Shown piece after piece: positions 50,561 through 60,182 of a stretch of DNA of 64,000 nt (its first letter is position 1; each line of letters starts with the position of its first letter). The notes beneath the pieces are model-generated. The model was not told the origin of the DNA. It made no database searches and worked only from the letters and a program-made list of their open reading frames with translations. The DNA is from Bacillota bacterium (GTDB lineage Bacteria > Bacillota > Clostridia > Christensenellales > Aristaeellaceae). The stretch is taken from the NCBI GenBank assembly GCA_023398575.1, contig JAEWSC010000095.1, positions 62,001 through 126,000 on the forward strand. The letters are read 5' to 3'. The translations under genes were made by a program, and so were the position numbers.

Positions 50561-53020
50561 TCATTTCAGCATCTCTATAGCTTTATCTTCAGATAAGGGA
50601 TAGCTGTACAGGTATCCTTGTATGTAGTCGCAATTGAACTCAAGCAAGTACTGCCTTTGCTTTTCATGCTCCACACCCTCAGCCACCACGCTGTGCCCAA
50701 GCTTATGTGCCATGGAAATAATATCGCCGGCGATAATCTCTTTGGCATCTTGTGAGAGCAGCCCATCTATAAATTGCTTGTCCAGTTTAAGGCAGTTGAC
50801 GTTCAACTCGTTTTCACGCGCCAAAGAGGAATAGCCAGTGCCAAAGTCGTCGATAGAGATGACGATTCCCTTTTCCCGTATCATGCTAAGCCGCTCATTG
50901 ATCTTGCGGAAGTTGTCAGAAAAAACCGACTCTGTAATTTCCAGGGCAATATTCTGCGCACGAACGCCGGTCATGTCAATGGTGTGCAGCAAGTCGGGCA
51001 GAAAATCATCTCCTAATAACTGAATGGCCGAGATGTTGATAGAAACTATGCGGTTAAAGACGCCCATCTCCTCCATGCGCTTCAAAAAGCCGCAAGCCAG
51101 ACGAATGATCCGCTTGCCCAAGGGTACAATTAGCTGGGCCTCCTCGGCGATGGGAATGAACTCGTTGGGTGATACGCGCCCGGATGCTTCACCGCTAAAG
51201 CGTGCAAGCGCTTCAAATCCATAAATTTCGCCTGTTTTGGCATGGAAGATTGGCTGATACATAAGATACAAGCTGGCATCGTTTTCATCGGCGGCTGATT
51301 TAGTCAATTCCGATTTGATAAGCTCTTTACGGATAATGGATGCTTCCATTTGCCGGTCAAAGAAGCAGCACCTCAATGCTGGATTATCCGTGGCATAGGA
51401 AGCGGCGATGGTTGTCAGCTTCAGCAGGCTATCTGGGTCAGTATAGGTGCCATCCAACTCCAGTACGCCAATGCTGCTTCGCACCATGACCACCGATAGG
51501 CATGCATCCAGTGCGGAAAGGATTTCTGTGCACAACTGCTCCAGCTCCACTTTATCCTTGTATCTGCGGATATATAGTATAAACCGGTCATTGGTTATGT
51601 GGAATAGCTGCCTGTCCTTTGCAAAAAAGGCTGTTAGTCTTTCGGCCACTTGCTTAACCAGCGCTTCACCGTATACATAGCCGTGAGTGATGTTTACCGC
51701 ACCGAAATTGTTGAGTGTAATCAACAGAAGCGCTTTGCTTGCGTCAGCATAGTCAGCATGCTCATAGCGGATTACTTCTTCAAAATAGATGCGATTATAC
51801 AACCCTGTCAGTGGATCGTGCTGGCTTAGATGCTTCAGCTTCATTTCCTGTTGTTTGCGGTCAGTGATGTCCAGGATCAGGCCTTCCACATAAAGTGCCC
51901 GGCCGCTTTCGTCATATACACCTTGCCCTAACTCCAATACCCATTTAATGTCTCCCAAGGCAGTGGTGATTTCATATTCCGCTTGGAAGCGAGATTTGTC
52001 CTTGAAACTTTTCTCTCGCTTTTTTGCAAGGTTGTCCCGGTATTTTGGAAGAATCAAGTCTTGGTAACAGCCTCTGCTGTGGCTTAAGAGATATTGTGGG
52101 CTGTAGCCTGTAAGCTCGAGGCAGCCCTGGGATACAAATTCAACCGTCCAATGGGGATCATATTTGCCGCGATATGCCATCCCCGGCAGGTTGCTCATCA
52201 GTACGGTTTTACTCCGCTCACTGTCTCTGAGAGCTTCCCCCATAGCCTTACGGTTGGTGATATCCTCTATGATGCAAAGATAGCTGAATTCCGCCAACTG
52301 ATCCAGATACAGGCGTGATACAATCATATGGACCCACACATGAGATCCATCGGGCCGGATGTAGCGCTTCTCCATGTCGTAGCTTAGGATAAGGCCCATT
52401 TTGAGTTTTTCAAAATTGCTGAGATCCTGCGCCAAATCGTCGGGGTGGGTGATGTCCATCCAATTTCCGCCGGAAAGCTCCAAGGCTGTGCGTCCTGTGA
52501 TAGAACGGAACATGGGATTGACAGCAGGGCCTTTTCCCAAAACGGTTTCCATATATTCACTGCCATGTCCGATGTAAATGCCGATAGGCGCTTGATCGTA
52601 TACCGAACGGAAGAGCATCTCGTTTTCTTGAAGCTTTTTTTCCGATGCGATTAACTTCTCTTTTTCTTTTGTCAGTTCTGCAATGGCGCCTTCCAGTTGT
52701 GTATTGGCAGTCTGGGCGATTTTTTGTGCAGCAATGGCTTTGCTAAGCGATGGGTATACCAAAAAGAAGATCAGAGAGGCAGTCGCTACTACGTAGAAAA
52801 TGCCCTTGATCATGCTTACAGTGGCAACGCTGTTTAATTCGCTAAATATCATGCTGGTGATGGTATCGGAAAATATGATCCAGAAACACCCGACGGCAAG
52901 ATAAATAAAAGTTATTTTCAGCGATTTGCGCAAGGCGGGACTTTCGTCGTGTGAAGGCTTGTCTGCAGGGCGATTTTTCAGCTTGATGTGCTGTTCCGAG
53001 CTGTCTTTTTGCTGCAACAT
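50561..53020 (-). CDS. Membrane PAS-PAS-GGDEF-EAL protein, predicted c-di-GMP phosphodiesterase
   Basis: An 819-residue sensor: two TMs (about 35-52 and 67-90), a coiled coil, two PAS domains (about 135-260 and 275-390), a GGDEF domain and a C-terminal EAL domain. The cyclase motif is destroyed (HITNDRF in place of GGDEF), so it is not expected to make c-di-GMP. The EAL domain keeps FEALARF, NISAIQL, EITESV, IDDFGTGYSS, LKLDKQF and VAEGVE, so it should hydrolyse c-di-GMP. ATG 53020 is preferred over 53035 because GGGAG lies 8 nt before it. Monocistronic. Confidence 0.92.
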   Translation of the reverse strand: MLQQKDSSEQHIKLKNRPADKPSHDESPALRKSLKITFIYLAVGCFWIIFSDTITSMIFSELNSVATVSMIKGIFYVVATASLIFFLVYPSLSKAIAAQKIAQTANTQLEGAIAELTKEKEKLIASEKKLQENEMLFRSVYDQAPIGIYIGHGSEYMETVLGKGPAVNPMFRSITGRTALELSGGNWMDITHPDDLAQDLSNFEKLKMGLILSYDMEKRYIRPDGSHVWVHMIVSRLYLDQLAEFSYLCIIEDITNRKAMGEALRDSERSKTVLMSNLPGMAYRGKYDPHWTVEFVSQGCLELTGYSPQYLLSHSRGCYQDLILPKYRDNLAKKREKSFKDKSRFQAEYEITTALGDIKWVLELGQGVYDESGRALYVEGLILDITDRKQQEMKLKHLSQHDPLTGLYNRIYFEEVIRYEHADYADASKALLLITLNNFGAVNITHGYVYGEALVKQVAERLTAFFAKDRQLFHITNDRFILYIRRYKDKVELEQLCTEILSALDACLSVVMVRSSIGVLELDGTYTDPDSLLKLTTIAASYATDNPALRCCFFDRQMEASIIRKELIKSELTKSAADENDASLYLMYQPIFHAKTGEIYGFEALARFSGEASGRVSPNEFIPIAEEAQLIVPLGKRIIRLACGFLKRMEEMGVFNRIVSINISAIQLLGDDFLPDLLHTIDMTGVRAQNIALEITESVFSDNFRKINERLSMIREKGIVISIDDFGTGYSSLARENELNVNCLKLDKQFIDGLLSQDAKEIIAGDIISMAHKLGHSVVAEGVEHEKQRQYLLEFNCDYIQGYLYSYPLSEDKAIEMLK

Positions 53021-53238
53021 CGGTGTATCTCCCATTCCATCCGTGTTCTGTCAGCAGAGAAAAATCTGGAGTGGTACATGCCGAAAAGAGATTTGTCATT
53101 TTGACATCGGATTATACAAGACAATTAGTTAGCAGGGTTTCTTATAAATTTCACTTTTGTTTTCAATTTTCCTGCATATTTTGTGTTAAATGTCTATAAC
53201 AATTGCAAAGCATGGCGGTTGATGTGTTGTGACATATT

Positions 53239-54126
53239 TTACTTTCGTATGTTTCTAGGATCTACTGCATCCCGCAGGGCATCACCAATGAAATTGATGG
53301 TTAACACCAATAAAACAATCAGCACCCCAGGTGGAACCCATAGCCAGGGCTTTGTTGTTAGTATAGTGACGGATTGGGCGCCATTGAGCATATTACCCAG
53401 GCTGGCGGTGGGAGGCTGAACACCCATACCCAGAAAACTCAGGGCTGCCTCGTCCAAAATGGAGATGGCTACTACCGAGGTAGCATAGACCAGGATCGGC
53501 GCTATGGTGTTGGGCAGTATCTCGGAAAACAGAATATGACGCGTGGGCATGCCGGCTACGACATTGGCCTTGACAAAGGTGGTCTCTCGAAGAGAAAGCA
53601 CATTACCTCGGACAAGCCTGGCCACGCCGGGCCAATCCACAAAGCCAAGGATGAGAATGATGTTCGTAAGGCCCGGCTGAAAAATGGAGGCTGCCACCAG
53701 TACCAGCAAAATATATGGAAAGGACATGACCATATCTGTAAAGCGCATGATGACCATATCCAGCCATCCGCCAAAGTAACCGGATATAAGGCCCAACACC
53801 ACGCCGATGGCCGTTGCGATAGCAGTAGAAGCAAAGCCCACCAAAAGGGACACACGTGTAGCGTATAAGAGTCTGGTCAGCACATCACGCCCCACCTGAT
53901 CGGTACCCAACAGAAATTGGCTGGAGGGCGGCGCAGAAAATTTGCCCGCGATCTTGTTGGGATCATACGGACTTATAACAGGCGCGAAAAGAGCCAACAG
54001 AATAAGGGCAGTCAGGAAATAAAGGCTGATGACTGCCAAACGGTGGCGCAGGAACCTGCGGCCTATGGTTTTCATGTAGCTTTGATTCAGCGGCTCTACA
54101 AGGGGGGTATCTTTTTTTCTGATCAT
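53239..54126 (-). CDS. dppC: Peptide/nickel ABC permease DppC
   Basis: A 295-residue permease of normal length: an N-terminal TM (SLYFLTALILLALFAPVISP), LLGTDQVGRDVLTRLLYATR, then the BPD_transp_1 core with the coupling loop KANVVAGMPTRHILFSEILP. Last gene of the second peptide importer operon. It contrasts with OppC at 4472-6031, which has about 210 extra residues at the same site. Confidence 0.93.
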   Translation of the reverse strand: MIRKKDTPLVEPLNQSYMKTIGRRFLRHRLAVISLYFLTALILLALFAPVISPYDPNKIAGKFSAPPSSQFLLGTDQVGRDVLTRLLYATRVSLLVGFASTAIATAIGVVLGLISGYFGGWLDMVIMRFTDMVMSFPYILLVLVAASIFQPGLTNIILILGFVDWPGVARLVRGNVLSLRETTFVKANVVAGMPTRHILFSEILPNTIAPILVYATSVVAISILDEAALSFLGMGVQPPTASLGNMLNGAQSVTILTTKPWLWVPPGVLIVLLVLTINFIGDALRDAVDPRNIRK

Positions 54127-54136
54127 TTTTGCCGCC

Positions 54137-55084
54137 TCACTTTAACTGAATGGTCGGATCTACTACAGCGTATAGAATATCCGTCAGCAGGTTCCCGGCC
54201 AGCACGATGACGGCGGATAAGAGACTGACCCCCATGATCACCGGATAATCGCGGTTCATGATGGCGGTCATGGTGAGAAGGCCCAGACCCGGCCAGGAGA
54301 ATACCTGCTCTACAATGACTGCGCCGCCTATAAGCATGGGAATCTCCATCCCGATAACGGTGACAATGGGCAAAAGCGCATTTCGCATGGCATGCTTGTT
54401 GATGGTCAAAAATCTTCCGATACCTTTGGCGCGCGCGGTACGCAGATAATCCTGCTGCAATATTTCCAGCACGCTGGAACGAATGTAGCGGATATTGCTG
54501 CCTGCAATAGAGGCGGTCAGCACAATAACAGGCATCACCATATGCCGCAGAACATCCCATACATTCGGCTCTGCGCCCAGCGTCGTCATGCCACTGGAGG
54601 GCAGCCAGCCAAGGCGGACGGTAAATAAATATACCAGAATCAGGGATAAAAAGAAGCTCGGGATGCTGGTACCCAGAAAGGATAACGTGACGGCGGCGTA
54701 ATCACCCTTTTTGTATTGATGGGTGGCGCTGTATACGCCAACAGGTACGGCAACGAGGAACCCCAGCAGCATGGAAGTACCCATCAACAATAGGGTCGGA
54801 CCCAGATTTGCCGAGATCATATCATATACCGGCTGGAAGGTTTTGGTGGAGTACCCCCAGTTGCCGCGTAATAGCTGACTGAGCCAGGTGAAATACTGGA
54901 TATAAATGGGCTGGTCAAGCCCAAGCTGAATAGCCCTGGCCTCTACCGCGGCTTGGGAGACCCGGGGTCCCTGCATCATGGATAAGGGGCTGCCGGCCAG
55001 GCACATAATTACATAATCCAATAAGGTGATGCCGATCAACACGGGGATGGCGATCAGAATCCGCTTAGCAATATAGCGCATCAC
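54137..55084 (-). CDS. dppB: Peptide/nickel ABC permease DppB
   Basis: A 315-residue OppB/DppB permease: RYIAKRILIAIPVLIGITLL at the N terminus, the long first loop, and the coupling loop RARAKGIGRFLTINKHAMRN-like segment. The start is GTG 55084 directly before an ATG; either overlaps the ATPase stop by 1-4 nt. Ten nucleotides separate it from dppC. Confidence 0.93.
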   Translation of the reverse strand: MMRYIAKRILIAIPVLIGITLLDYVIMCLAGSPLSMMQGPRVSQAAVEARAIQLGLDQPIYIQYFTWLSQLLRGNWGYSTKTFQPVYDMISANLGPTLLLMGTSMLLGFLVAVPVGVYSATHQYKKGDYAAVTLSFLGTSIPSFFLSLILVYLFTVRLGWLPSSGMTTLGAEPNVWDVLRHMVMPVIVLTASIAGSNIRYIRSSVLEILQQDYLRTARAKGIGRFLTINKHAMRNALLPIVTVIGMEIPMLIGGAVIVEQVFSWPGLGLLTMTAIMNRDYPVIMGVSLLSAVIVLAGNLLTDILYAVVDPTIQLK

Positions 55085-56133
55085 GGCTGCATCTCCCCCT
55101 TCGCTGCGTTGATCCTATCTGTGTGGTGGCAGGCGGCAAGACGCTCTTGGGAAAGGCAGGCGTGGTGTGTAAGAAGCGGTTCCTTTTCCCGGCAAAGCGC
55201 CGTGGCATAGGGACACCTGGGATGAAACCGACAGCCGGAGGGCGGATTTGTACTGGAAGGGATTTCGCCGGAAAGAACCAAGCGGCTGCGATTGCGAACG
55301 GAAGGATCGGGTACCGGTGCGGCATCGCACAGTGCCTTGGTATAGGGGTGCGCAGGAGATTCAAACAACTCCTTGGCAGGCGCTGTTTCCACGATCTTTC
55401 CCAGGTACATAACCGCGATGCGGTCGCTGACATAGTTGACGGCGGCCAGCCCGTGGCCGATGAATAGGTAGGTCAGCGACAGTTCCCTTTGCAGATCTTT
55501 GAGCAGATTCAATATTTGGGCCTGTATCGATACATCCAGCGCGGAGACCGGCTCATCGCAGACGATTAAATCGGGCTTTAGGGATAAAGCCCTGGCGATG
55601 CCGATACGCTGGCGCTGGCCACCGGAGAACTCATGGGGATAGCGGCTCGCAGCAGAGGATGGCAGGCCGACCAGGTCCAATAGACGGTATACCTCTTTGG
55701 CAATTGTCATTTTATCAGCAAGGCGATGGTAGAGCATAGGGGCAGCCAAGATATCATGAACATGTCTTCGTGGATTTAGAGAAGAGAAGGAATCCTGAAA
55801 AATCATTTGAAGCCGTGTTCGATTAGCTTTGTTTTGATTCGCCAAGAGCTTGCCCAGTGCTTGTCCATTGTATTGTATGCTGCCGGCGGTGGGGGTTTCC
55901 AACCCTACCACTTGTCGGCCAACGGTAGATTTGCCGCAGCCGGACTCGCCGACAAGTCCCAGGGTTTCGCCTGTGTATAGCTTAAAATCAATCCCGTCCA
56001 CTGCCTTGATGGTGCCTACCGTATGGGGAATGATGCCCTGGCGTATGGGATAATGCTTCACAAGACCTTTTACTTCGATCAACGTACTTTTTCCGGTAGG
56101 GGAAGGGGGCTCAGCTGTGATTTGATTGCTCAC
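55081..56133 (-). CDS. dppF: Peptide ABC ATPase DppF
   Basis: A 350-residue ATPase with Walker [10 protein letters not shown]-loop MIFQDSF, signature FSGGQRQR, Walker B LIVCDEP, and the Cys-rich C-terminal motif GCRFHPRCPYATALC present in full. Standard length, without the insertion seen in OppF at 1004-2323. Start is GTG 56133 with a GGGGGA ribosome site; overlaps dppD by 23 nt and dppB by 4 nt. Confidence 0.94.
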   Translation of the reverse strand: MSNQITAEPPSPTGKSTLIEVKGLVKHYPIRQGIIPHTVGTIKAVDGIDFKLYTGETLGLVGESGCGKSTVGRQVVGLETPTAGSIQYNGQALGKLLANQNKANRTRLQMIFQDSFSSLNPRRHVHDILAAPMLYHRLADKMTIAKEVYRLLDLVGLPSSAASRYPHEFSGGQRQRIGIARALSLKPDLIVCDEPVSALDVSIQAQILNLLKDLQRELSLTYLFIGHGLAAVNYVSDRIAVMYLGKIVETAPAKELFESPAHPYTKALCDAAPVPDPSVRNRSRLVLSGEIPSSTNPPSGCRFHPRCPYATALCREKEPLLTHHACLSQERLAACHHTDRINAAKGEMQP

Positions 56134-57136
56134 CGGTATCCATCCCCCTTTCCTTTGCCTCCTGTATTTGTCCTGATGCGATCCAGCAGCGTACGCTATG
56201 ACCGTGTGCTATGGCAGTGAGCGCCTGATGCATGTATTCACACTCGGGCTTCGCCATTGGACAACGGTTAAAAAACCGGCAGCCAGCCATATCCTGATAC
56301 CTTTCCGGCACTGTGCCGTGTATGGACTGAAGCCGGCGGTCCGCTTGATCTTTGATGCTGGGTACAGACTGCAAAAGTGCTTGGGTATACGGATGCCTAG
56401 GTGCTGAAAAAATGGATGCTGTGTTTGATTCCTCCACCACCTGACCGGCGTACATGACAAGAACCCGGTCGGCCATTTCGGCCACCAGGCCCATATCGTG
56501 GGTAATCAGTAGAATGGACATATGGTATTCGTGCTGAAGAGATTTTAAAAGCTGCATAATCTGGGCCTGAATGGTCACATCCAACGCAGTGGTAGGCTCA
56601 TCTGCGATCAGCAGTTTAGGGTTGCAGCAAAGGGCCATGGCAATCATCACCCGCTGGCGCATGCCACCGGATAGGGTGTGAGGATACTTTTTCATGACCT
56701 TCTTCGGGTCGGAAAGCCCAACCTTTTCAAGCAGTGCTTCCGCCCGCATGAATGCTTCCTGCCGGCTTATATGAAGATGCGTGCGTATGGACTCTGTAAG
56801 CTGGCTTCCGATGGTAAAAACAGGGTTAAGGGAGGTCATGGCATCCTGAAAGATCATGGTGATCTCGTTTCCCCGAAGCTTATCCAATTGTCTCTGGCCC
56901 AAGGAGATCAGGTCTCTTCCCTCAAATTCCGCTTTACCGCCTGTCACACGACCGTTTTCTCCCAGCAGCCCCATAATAGAAAGCACCGTAATGCTTTTAC
57001 CGCAGCCAGATTCGCCCACAATGCAGACGGTTTCGCCAGTATCCACGTGAAAGCTGACGTCATCGACAAAGGTGTTTTCTCCCTGGTCACCGCTAAATGC
57101 GATGGAAAGGTCCCTGACTGTAAGCAGATGCGCCAT
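56111..57136 (-). CDS. dppD: Peptide ABC ATPase DppD
   Basis: A 341-residue ATPase: Walker [10 protein letters not shown]-loop MIFQDAM, signature LSGGMRQR, Walker B LLIADEP, H-loop THDMG, and the C-terminal [15 protein letters not shown] cluster. ATG 57136 is selected from GGAGGA 5 nt upstream and because homology begins there; a 27-residue upstream extension is unsupported. It lies 153 nt downstream of the binding-protein gene. Confidence 0.94.
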   Translation of the reverse strand: MAHLLTVRDLSIAFSGDQGENTFVDDVSFHVDTGETVCIVGESGCGKSITVLSIMGLLGENGRVTGGKAEFEGRDLISLGQRQLDKLRGNEITMIFQDAMTSLNPVFTIGSQLTESIRTHLHISRQEAFMRAEALLEKVGLSDPKKVMKKYPHTLSGGMRQRVMIAMALCCNPKLLIADEPTTALDVTIQAQIMQLLKSLQHEYHMSILLITHDMGLVAEMADRVLVMYAGQVVEESNTASIFSAPRHPYTQALLQSVPSIKDQADRRLQSIHGTVPERYQDMAGCRFFNRCPMAKPECEYMHQALTAIAHGHSVRCWIASGQIQEAKERGMDTGEQSNHS

Positions 57137-57289
57137 TTCATCCTCCGGAAGAATACATACAGGGCTGCCGCCCCGGGTGTATACAATGCTTGGAAACATG
57201 TGGGAAGCGCCAATCATTTAGCATCATCCCGCCTGTTATGACATTATATAACTGAAGCGACAGCCCCGGCAATAAGAAACGTAGATTTA

Positions 57290-58900
57290 CTACTGGGCAA
57301 TGTCCCACAACTCCACATGATTGAAGGAGCCGAACACATGGGCCTGCGCGTTTACAAGCCGTTTGCTGGCAGCACCCAGTGGCCCGATGGCATAAACTGA
57401 GAACAAGGGGACATCCTGCTGCATAATGGCATTGATTTGGGAGTAGATGGACTTGGTTTTTTCGATATCCTGTGCCGAGCCGACCCCGGCAAGCAGTTCA
57501 TCTACCTTGGCGTTGACATAGCCTACATTGTTGTCTCCGCCGCTGACAAGCCACTGAACATCGGGATAGGGGTCTACCGGCGCCAGGGTGTATTGTACGG
57601 CTAACAAGTCAAATTCCCTGTTACCGAAATGAGTTAAGAGCGTGGCTAAGTCCACGGTACGGATTTCGACTTGAATACCCACTTCGGCAAGCTGGGCAGC
57701 GATAACGCTGGCACCCTGTACAAAAGTGGTATCCCCGGAGTTGACGATAAAGATCAGCTTTTTGCTTGTGTCCCAATTGGCTTCCTGAAGCAGAGCTTTG
57801 GCCTTGGCCGGATCATAAGCTATTGGCGTGATAGCGGAATCAAAGTAGGGGCTGTAGGAGGTCAAGAAACCGTCTATTACTTCGCCTTTGCCTTCCAATA
57901 GGCCAGTTACCAACAGGTTACGGTCGATGGCATACAAAATGGCCTGGCGGACCTTGGCATCGGGGATATTGCGGGTGTTAACGAACGCAAGCTGATTGGT
58001 AAGGGGCTGCTCCCGGATAGCGACTACGTTTTCCAGGGTTTCGACGCTTACCTGGTCCTCCTGGGGGATAACGCCCATGGTCTGCTGTACAAAGTCGATT
58101 TCGCCGGATTTCAGCCCTGCGTACAACTGGCTTCCTGCCACGACCTTGATGTTGAGCTTGCCAATTTTTGGCGCACCCTTCCAGTAGTTTTCATTGGCGG
58201 CATAAGAAATGTAGTGATTGCTATCAAAGTCGGTCACGATATAGGGGCCGCTGACGGCATCGGGGTGGTTGAACCATGCATGGGTGGAAAGCTCGGCGAG
58301 GGGAATGCTCTCCAGCTTGTGCTTGGGCAGAGTCAACAAGTAGCGTGCGTAGGAGTTTTCAAAGGTGGCCAGGGAGGTAGGGGCCTTAAATACAAACTGC
58401 AGGGTTTTGTCATCCACCTTTTTGACGCCTTCGATTTCAGTGGCATCATCGGGAGAGAAACCGCTGTCATCAAAGCCCACGATGGCCGCGTAACCGCTCA
58501 TGGAAACGTTGCCTATGGTTTTGCTGGTCAGGCGCAGTACAGTGAAAATCACGTCGTCCGCCGTGACAGGTACGCCATCAGACCAGGCGGCGTTTTCATA
58601 CAGCTTGACAGTGAATGTGAGATTATCTTCTGTGGTAATCGATTCAGCCAGCATGCCCTCGAAATTCAGGTCCTTATCAAGCTCTACAAGCGGGAGAAAC
58701 ATCAGCCCGGTGGCATACTTGTTCAATTCCGCGGCATCCAGCAGCAGGGGATTCAAGGAGCCCAACGAGTCTGTAACCCCAATGTTTACCACCTTGTCGT
58801 TAGACGCGGCGGATGCGGTGACGCCAAAGGACAAAGCAAGCACAGCAGCCAAGATAATGCTGAGCAGCTTTTTCAGGGAGTACCCATTTGCATTGTGCAT
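57290..58900 (-). CDS. dppA: Peptide-binding protein DppA (family 5 SBP)
   Basis: A 536-residue extracytoplasmic binding protein. Signal peptide: KKLLSIILAAVLALSFGVTA, cleavage near ASA-AS, with no lipobox Cys. SBP_bac_5 landmarks are the mature VNIGVTDSLGSLNPL, LYENAAWSDGVPVTADDVIF and VRQAILYAIDRN. ATG 58900 has AGAGG upstream; the frame's earlier Met is in the promoter region. It is the first gene of the dpp operon, behind a near-consensus promoter. Substrate is a peptide, or possibly nickel or an opine. Confidence 0.92.
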   Translation of the reverse strand: MHNANGYSLKKLLSIILAAVLALSFGVTASAASNDKVVNIGVTDSLGSLNPLLLDAAELNKYATGLMFLPLVELDKDLNFEGMLAESITTEDNLTFTVKLYENAAWSDGVPVTADDVIFTVLRLTSKTIGNVSMSGYAAIVGFDDSGFSPDDATEIEGVKKVDDKTLQFVFKAPTSLATFENSYARYLLTLPKHKLESIPLAELSTHAWFNHPDAVSGPYIVTDFDSNHYISYAANENYWKGAPKIGKLNIKVVAGSQLYAGLKSGEIDFVQQTMGVIPQEDQVSVETLENVVAIREQPLTNQLAFVNTRNIPDAKVRQAILYAIDRNLLVTGLLEGKGEVIDGFLTSYSPYFDSAITPIAYDPAKAKALLQEANWDTSKKLIFIVNSGDTTFVQGASVIAAQLAEVGIQVEIRTVDLATLLTHFGNREFDLLAVQYTLAPVDPYPDVQWLVSGGDNNVGYVNAKVDELLAGVGSAQDIEKTKSIYSQINAIMQQDVPLFSVYAIGPLGAASKRLVNAQAHVFGSFNHVELWDIAQ

Positions 58901-58939
58901 AGGCGACCTCTTTTCATAACATAGTAAAATTGTATGATT

Positions 58940-58968
58940 AGTATATTTCCGAAAACGGGCTTTGTCAA
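58940..58968 (-). promoter_or_regulatory. Promoter of the dpp operon
   Basis: Minus-strand TTGACA (58968-58963), a 17-nt spacer and TATACT (58945-58940). Confidence 0.8.
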
Positions 58969-59049
58969 CCCTTTCCGGTGTGCTATTTTTGATACACCGC
59001 GGCAAAGGTGTTTTCCTGCCGAAAAACGTATTGTACAGCGGAAAAACTG

Positions 59050-59078
59050 TTGACGCGATACGGGCTTTGATATATAAT
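59050..59078 (+). promoter_or_regulatory. Promoter of the C39-like peptidase gene
   Basis: TTGACG (59050-59055), a 17-nt spacer and TATAAT (59073-59078), 62 nt before the start codon. Confidence 0.8.
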
Positions 59079-59140
59079 CACACCATTTCTAATTAAACTG
59101 ATTTGAGTGATCTGAAACTTCTTTTGCTTTGGAGGTTCGG

Positions 59141-59758
59141 ATGAACAATCCCTTAAGCTACCAAGCGTCGGAGTATGACTGCGGACCAACCGCGCTTAGA
59201 AATGCTATCAGCTTTTTGTATGAGCGTAAAGAAATTCCGCCGGAAGTTATTAAGTATATCAACCTATACTGCATGGACTGCTACAATAAGGAAGGTGAGC
59301 CTTGCAAAAGCGGAACAAGCTCGGTGGCGATGGCCTATGTAGCCAGCTGGCTTAACCAGTACGGGCAGATGAAAAAGTGGCCGGTACATTGCCAGGTGCT
59401 AGGGAAGGATGATATCTATTTCGGGCAGAACAGCCGTATCGTTGCCGCGCTGCAGCAAGGTGGTGTGGCAATTGTGCGTCTGGTGCTGGATTGCGGACAT
59501 TATGTTCTTTTGACAGGGGTGGAGGGGGAATATGTGCATGTATTCGACCCTTACTTCTGGCCTCATGACTTTCCGGACAAGCGTATCATTACGGTGTTGG
59601 ATCAGCCGGAAAAAATGAACCGAAAAATCCACTGGGATGTTTTTAATAATGAAGGCAAAGGTTACTACAATCTGGGCCTTAAAGAAAAGCGGGAATGTGT
59701 GCTGATTTTTAATAAGGAGACCAGGCAGGAAGGCGAAACAACCGAATACGCAATATAG
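59141..59758 (+). CDS. C39-like (papain-fold) cysteine peptidase
   Basis: A 205-residue protein with a plausible papain-fold triad: Cys14 in YQASEYDCGPTAL, His120 in DCGHYVLLTGV and Asp136 in HVFDPYFW, the pattern of peptidase C39-like domains used in bacteriocin leader removal and related jobs. No signal peptide or ABC-transporter domain. ATG 59141 has GGAGG 5 nt upstream. The next gene, a 76-residue unknown, follows by 103 nt. No bacteriocin precursor is seen nearby, so the substrate is unknown. Confidence 0.82.
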   Translation: MNNPLSYQASEYDCGPTALRNAISFLYERKEIPPEVIKYINLYCMDCYNKEGEPCKSGTSSVAMAYVASWLNQYGQMKKWPVHCQVLGKDDIYFGQNSRIVAALQQGGVAIVRLVLDCGHYVLLTGVEGEYVHVFDPYFWPHDFPDKRIITVLDQPEKMNRKIHWDVFNNEGKGYYNLGLKEKRECVLIFNKETRQEGETTEYAI

Positions 59759-59861
59759 CATTTATATACGACAACTGTGTAAAAAGGTTTATGCCTGACT
59801 TGCGGCAAGGGGCAAAATGCGGTATGCTGTTGTTTGCACTTTTGCAAGGAGGAACGAATGA

Positions 59862-60092
59862 ATGGAAGAAAACAGAAGACCCACCATTGAGGAAGTTATA
59901 GAAGGCAAGGACAAGCCCCAACGGGACCGTAAAGGCTGGGTTGGCTTTGTGGAAAGCGATGCCGTGACTTTTATGACGCAATACGATCTGGAGAAGATGA
60001 CACTGGATGATGGACAAGGTAACAAGGCAAAGCTAACCCGCCGCAAGGACAACAGCATTTATGTAGAATGCACGTCCTCCAACGTTCTGTAA
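59862..60092 (+). CDS. Small unknown protein
   Basis: A 76-residue acidic/basic soluble protein, unassigned. A Gly-Trp-Val-Gly-Phe strand (about 25-29) and alternating polar/hydrophobic strands in residues 43-75 suggest a small beta-barrel. AAGGAGG precedes the ATG by 9 nt; an ATG at 59858 is out of frame and close. It is followed by a terminator. It may share a transcript with the C39-like peptidase gene. Confidence 0.7.
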   Translation: MEENRRPTIEEVIEGKDKPQRDRKGWVGFVESDAVTFMTQYDLEKMTLDDGQGNKAKLTRRKDNSIYVECTSSNVL

Positions 60093-60115
60093 TCATACGC
60101 AGTAAAGCAATAAGA

Positions 60116-60163
60116 CAGGCGGATTTCCGTGCCGATGCAGCATGGTAATCCGCCTGATTTTTA
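60116..60163. terminator. Terminator after the small unknown gene
   Basis: Perfect 10-bp stem CAGGCGGATT / AATCCGCCTG followed by ATTTTTA on the + strand; also near the end of the minus-strand MBL gene. Confidence 0.8.
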
Positions 60164-60182
60164 TCGGAAATATTCTATTTCT

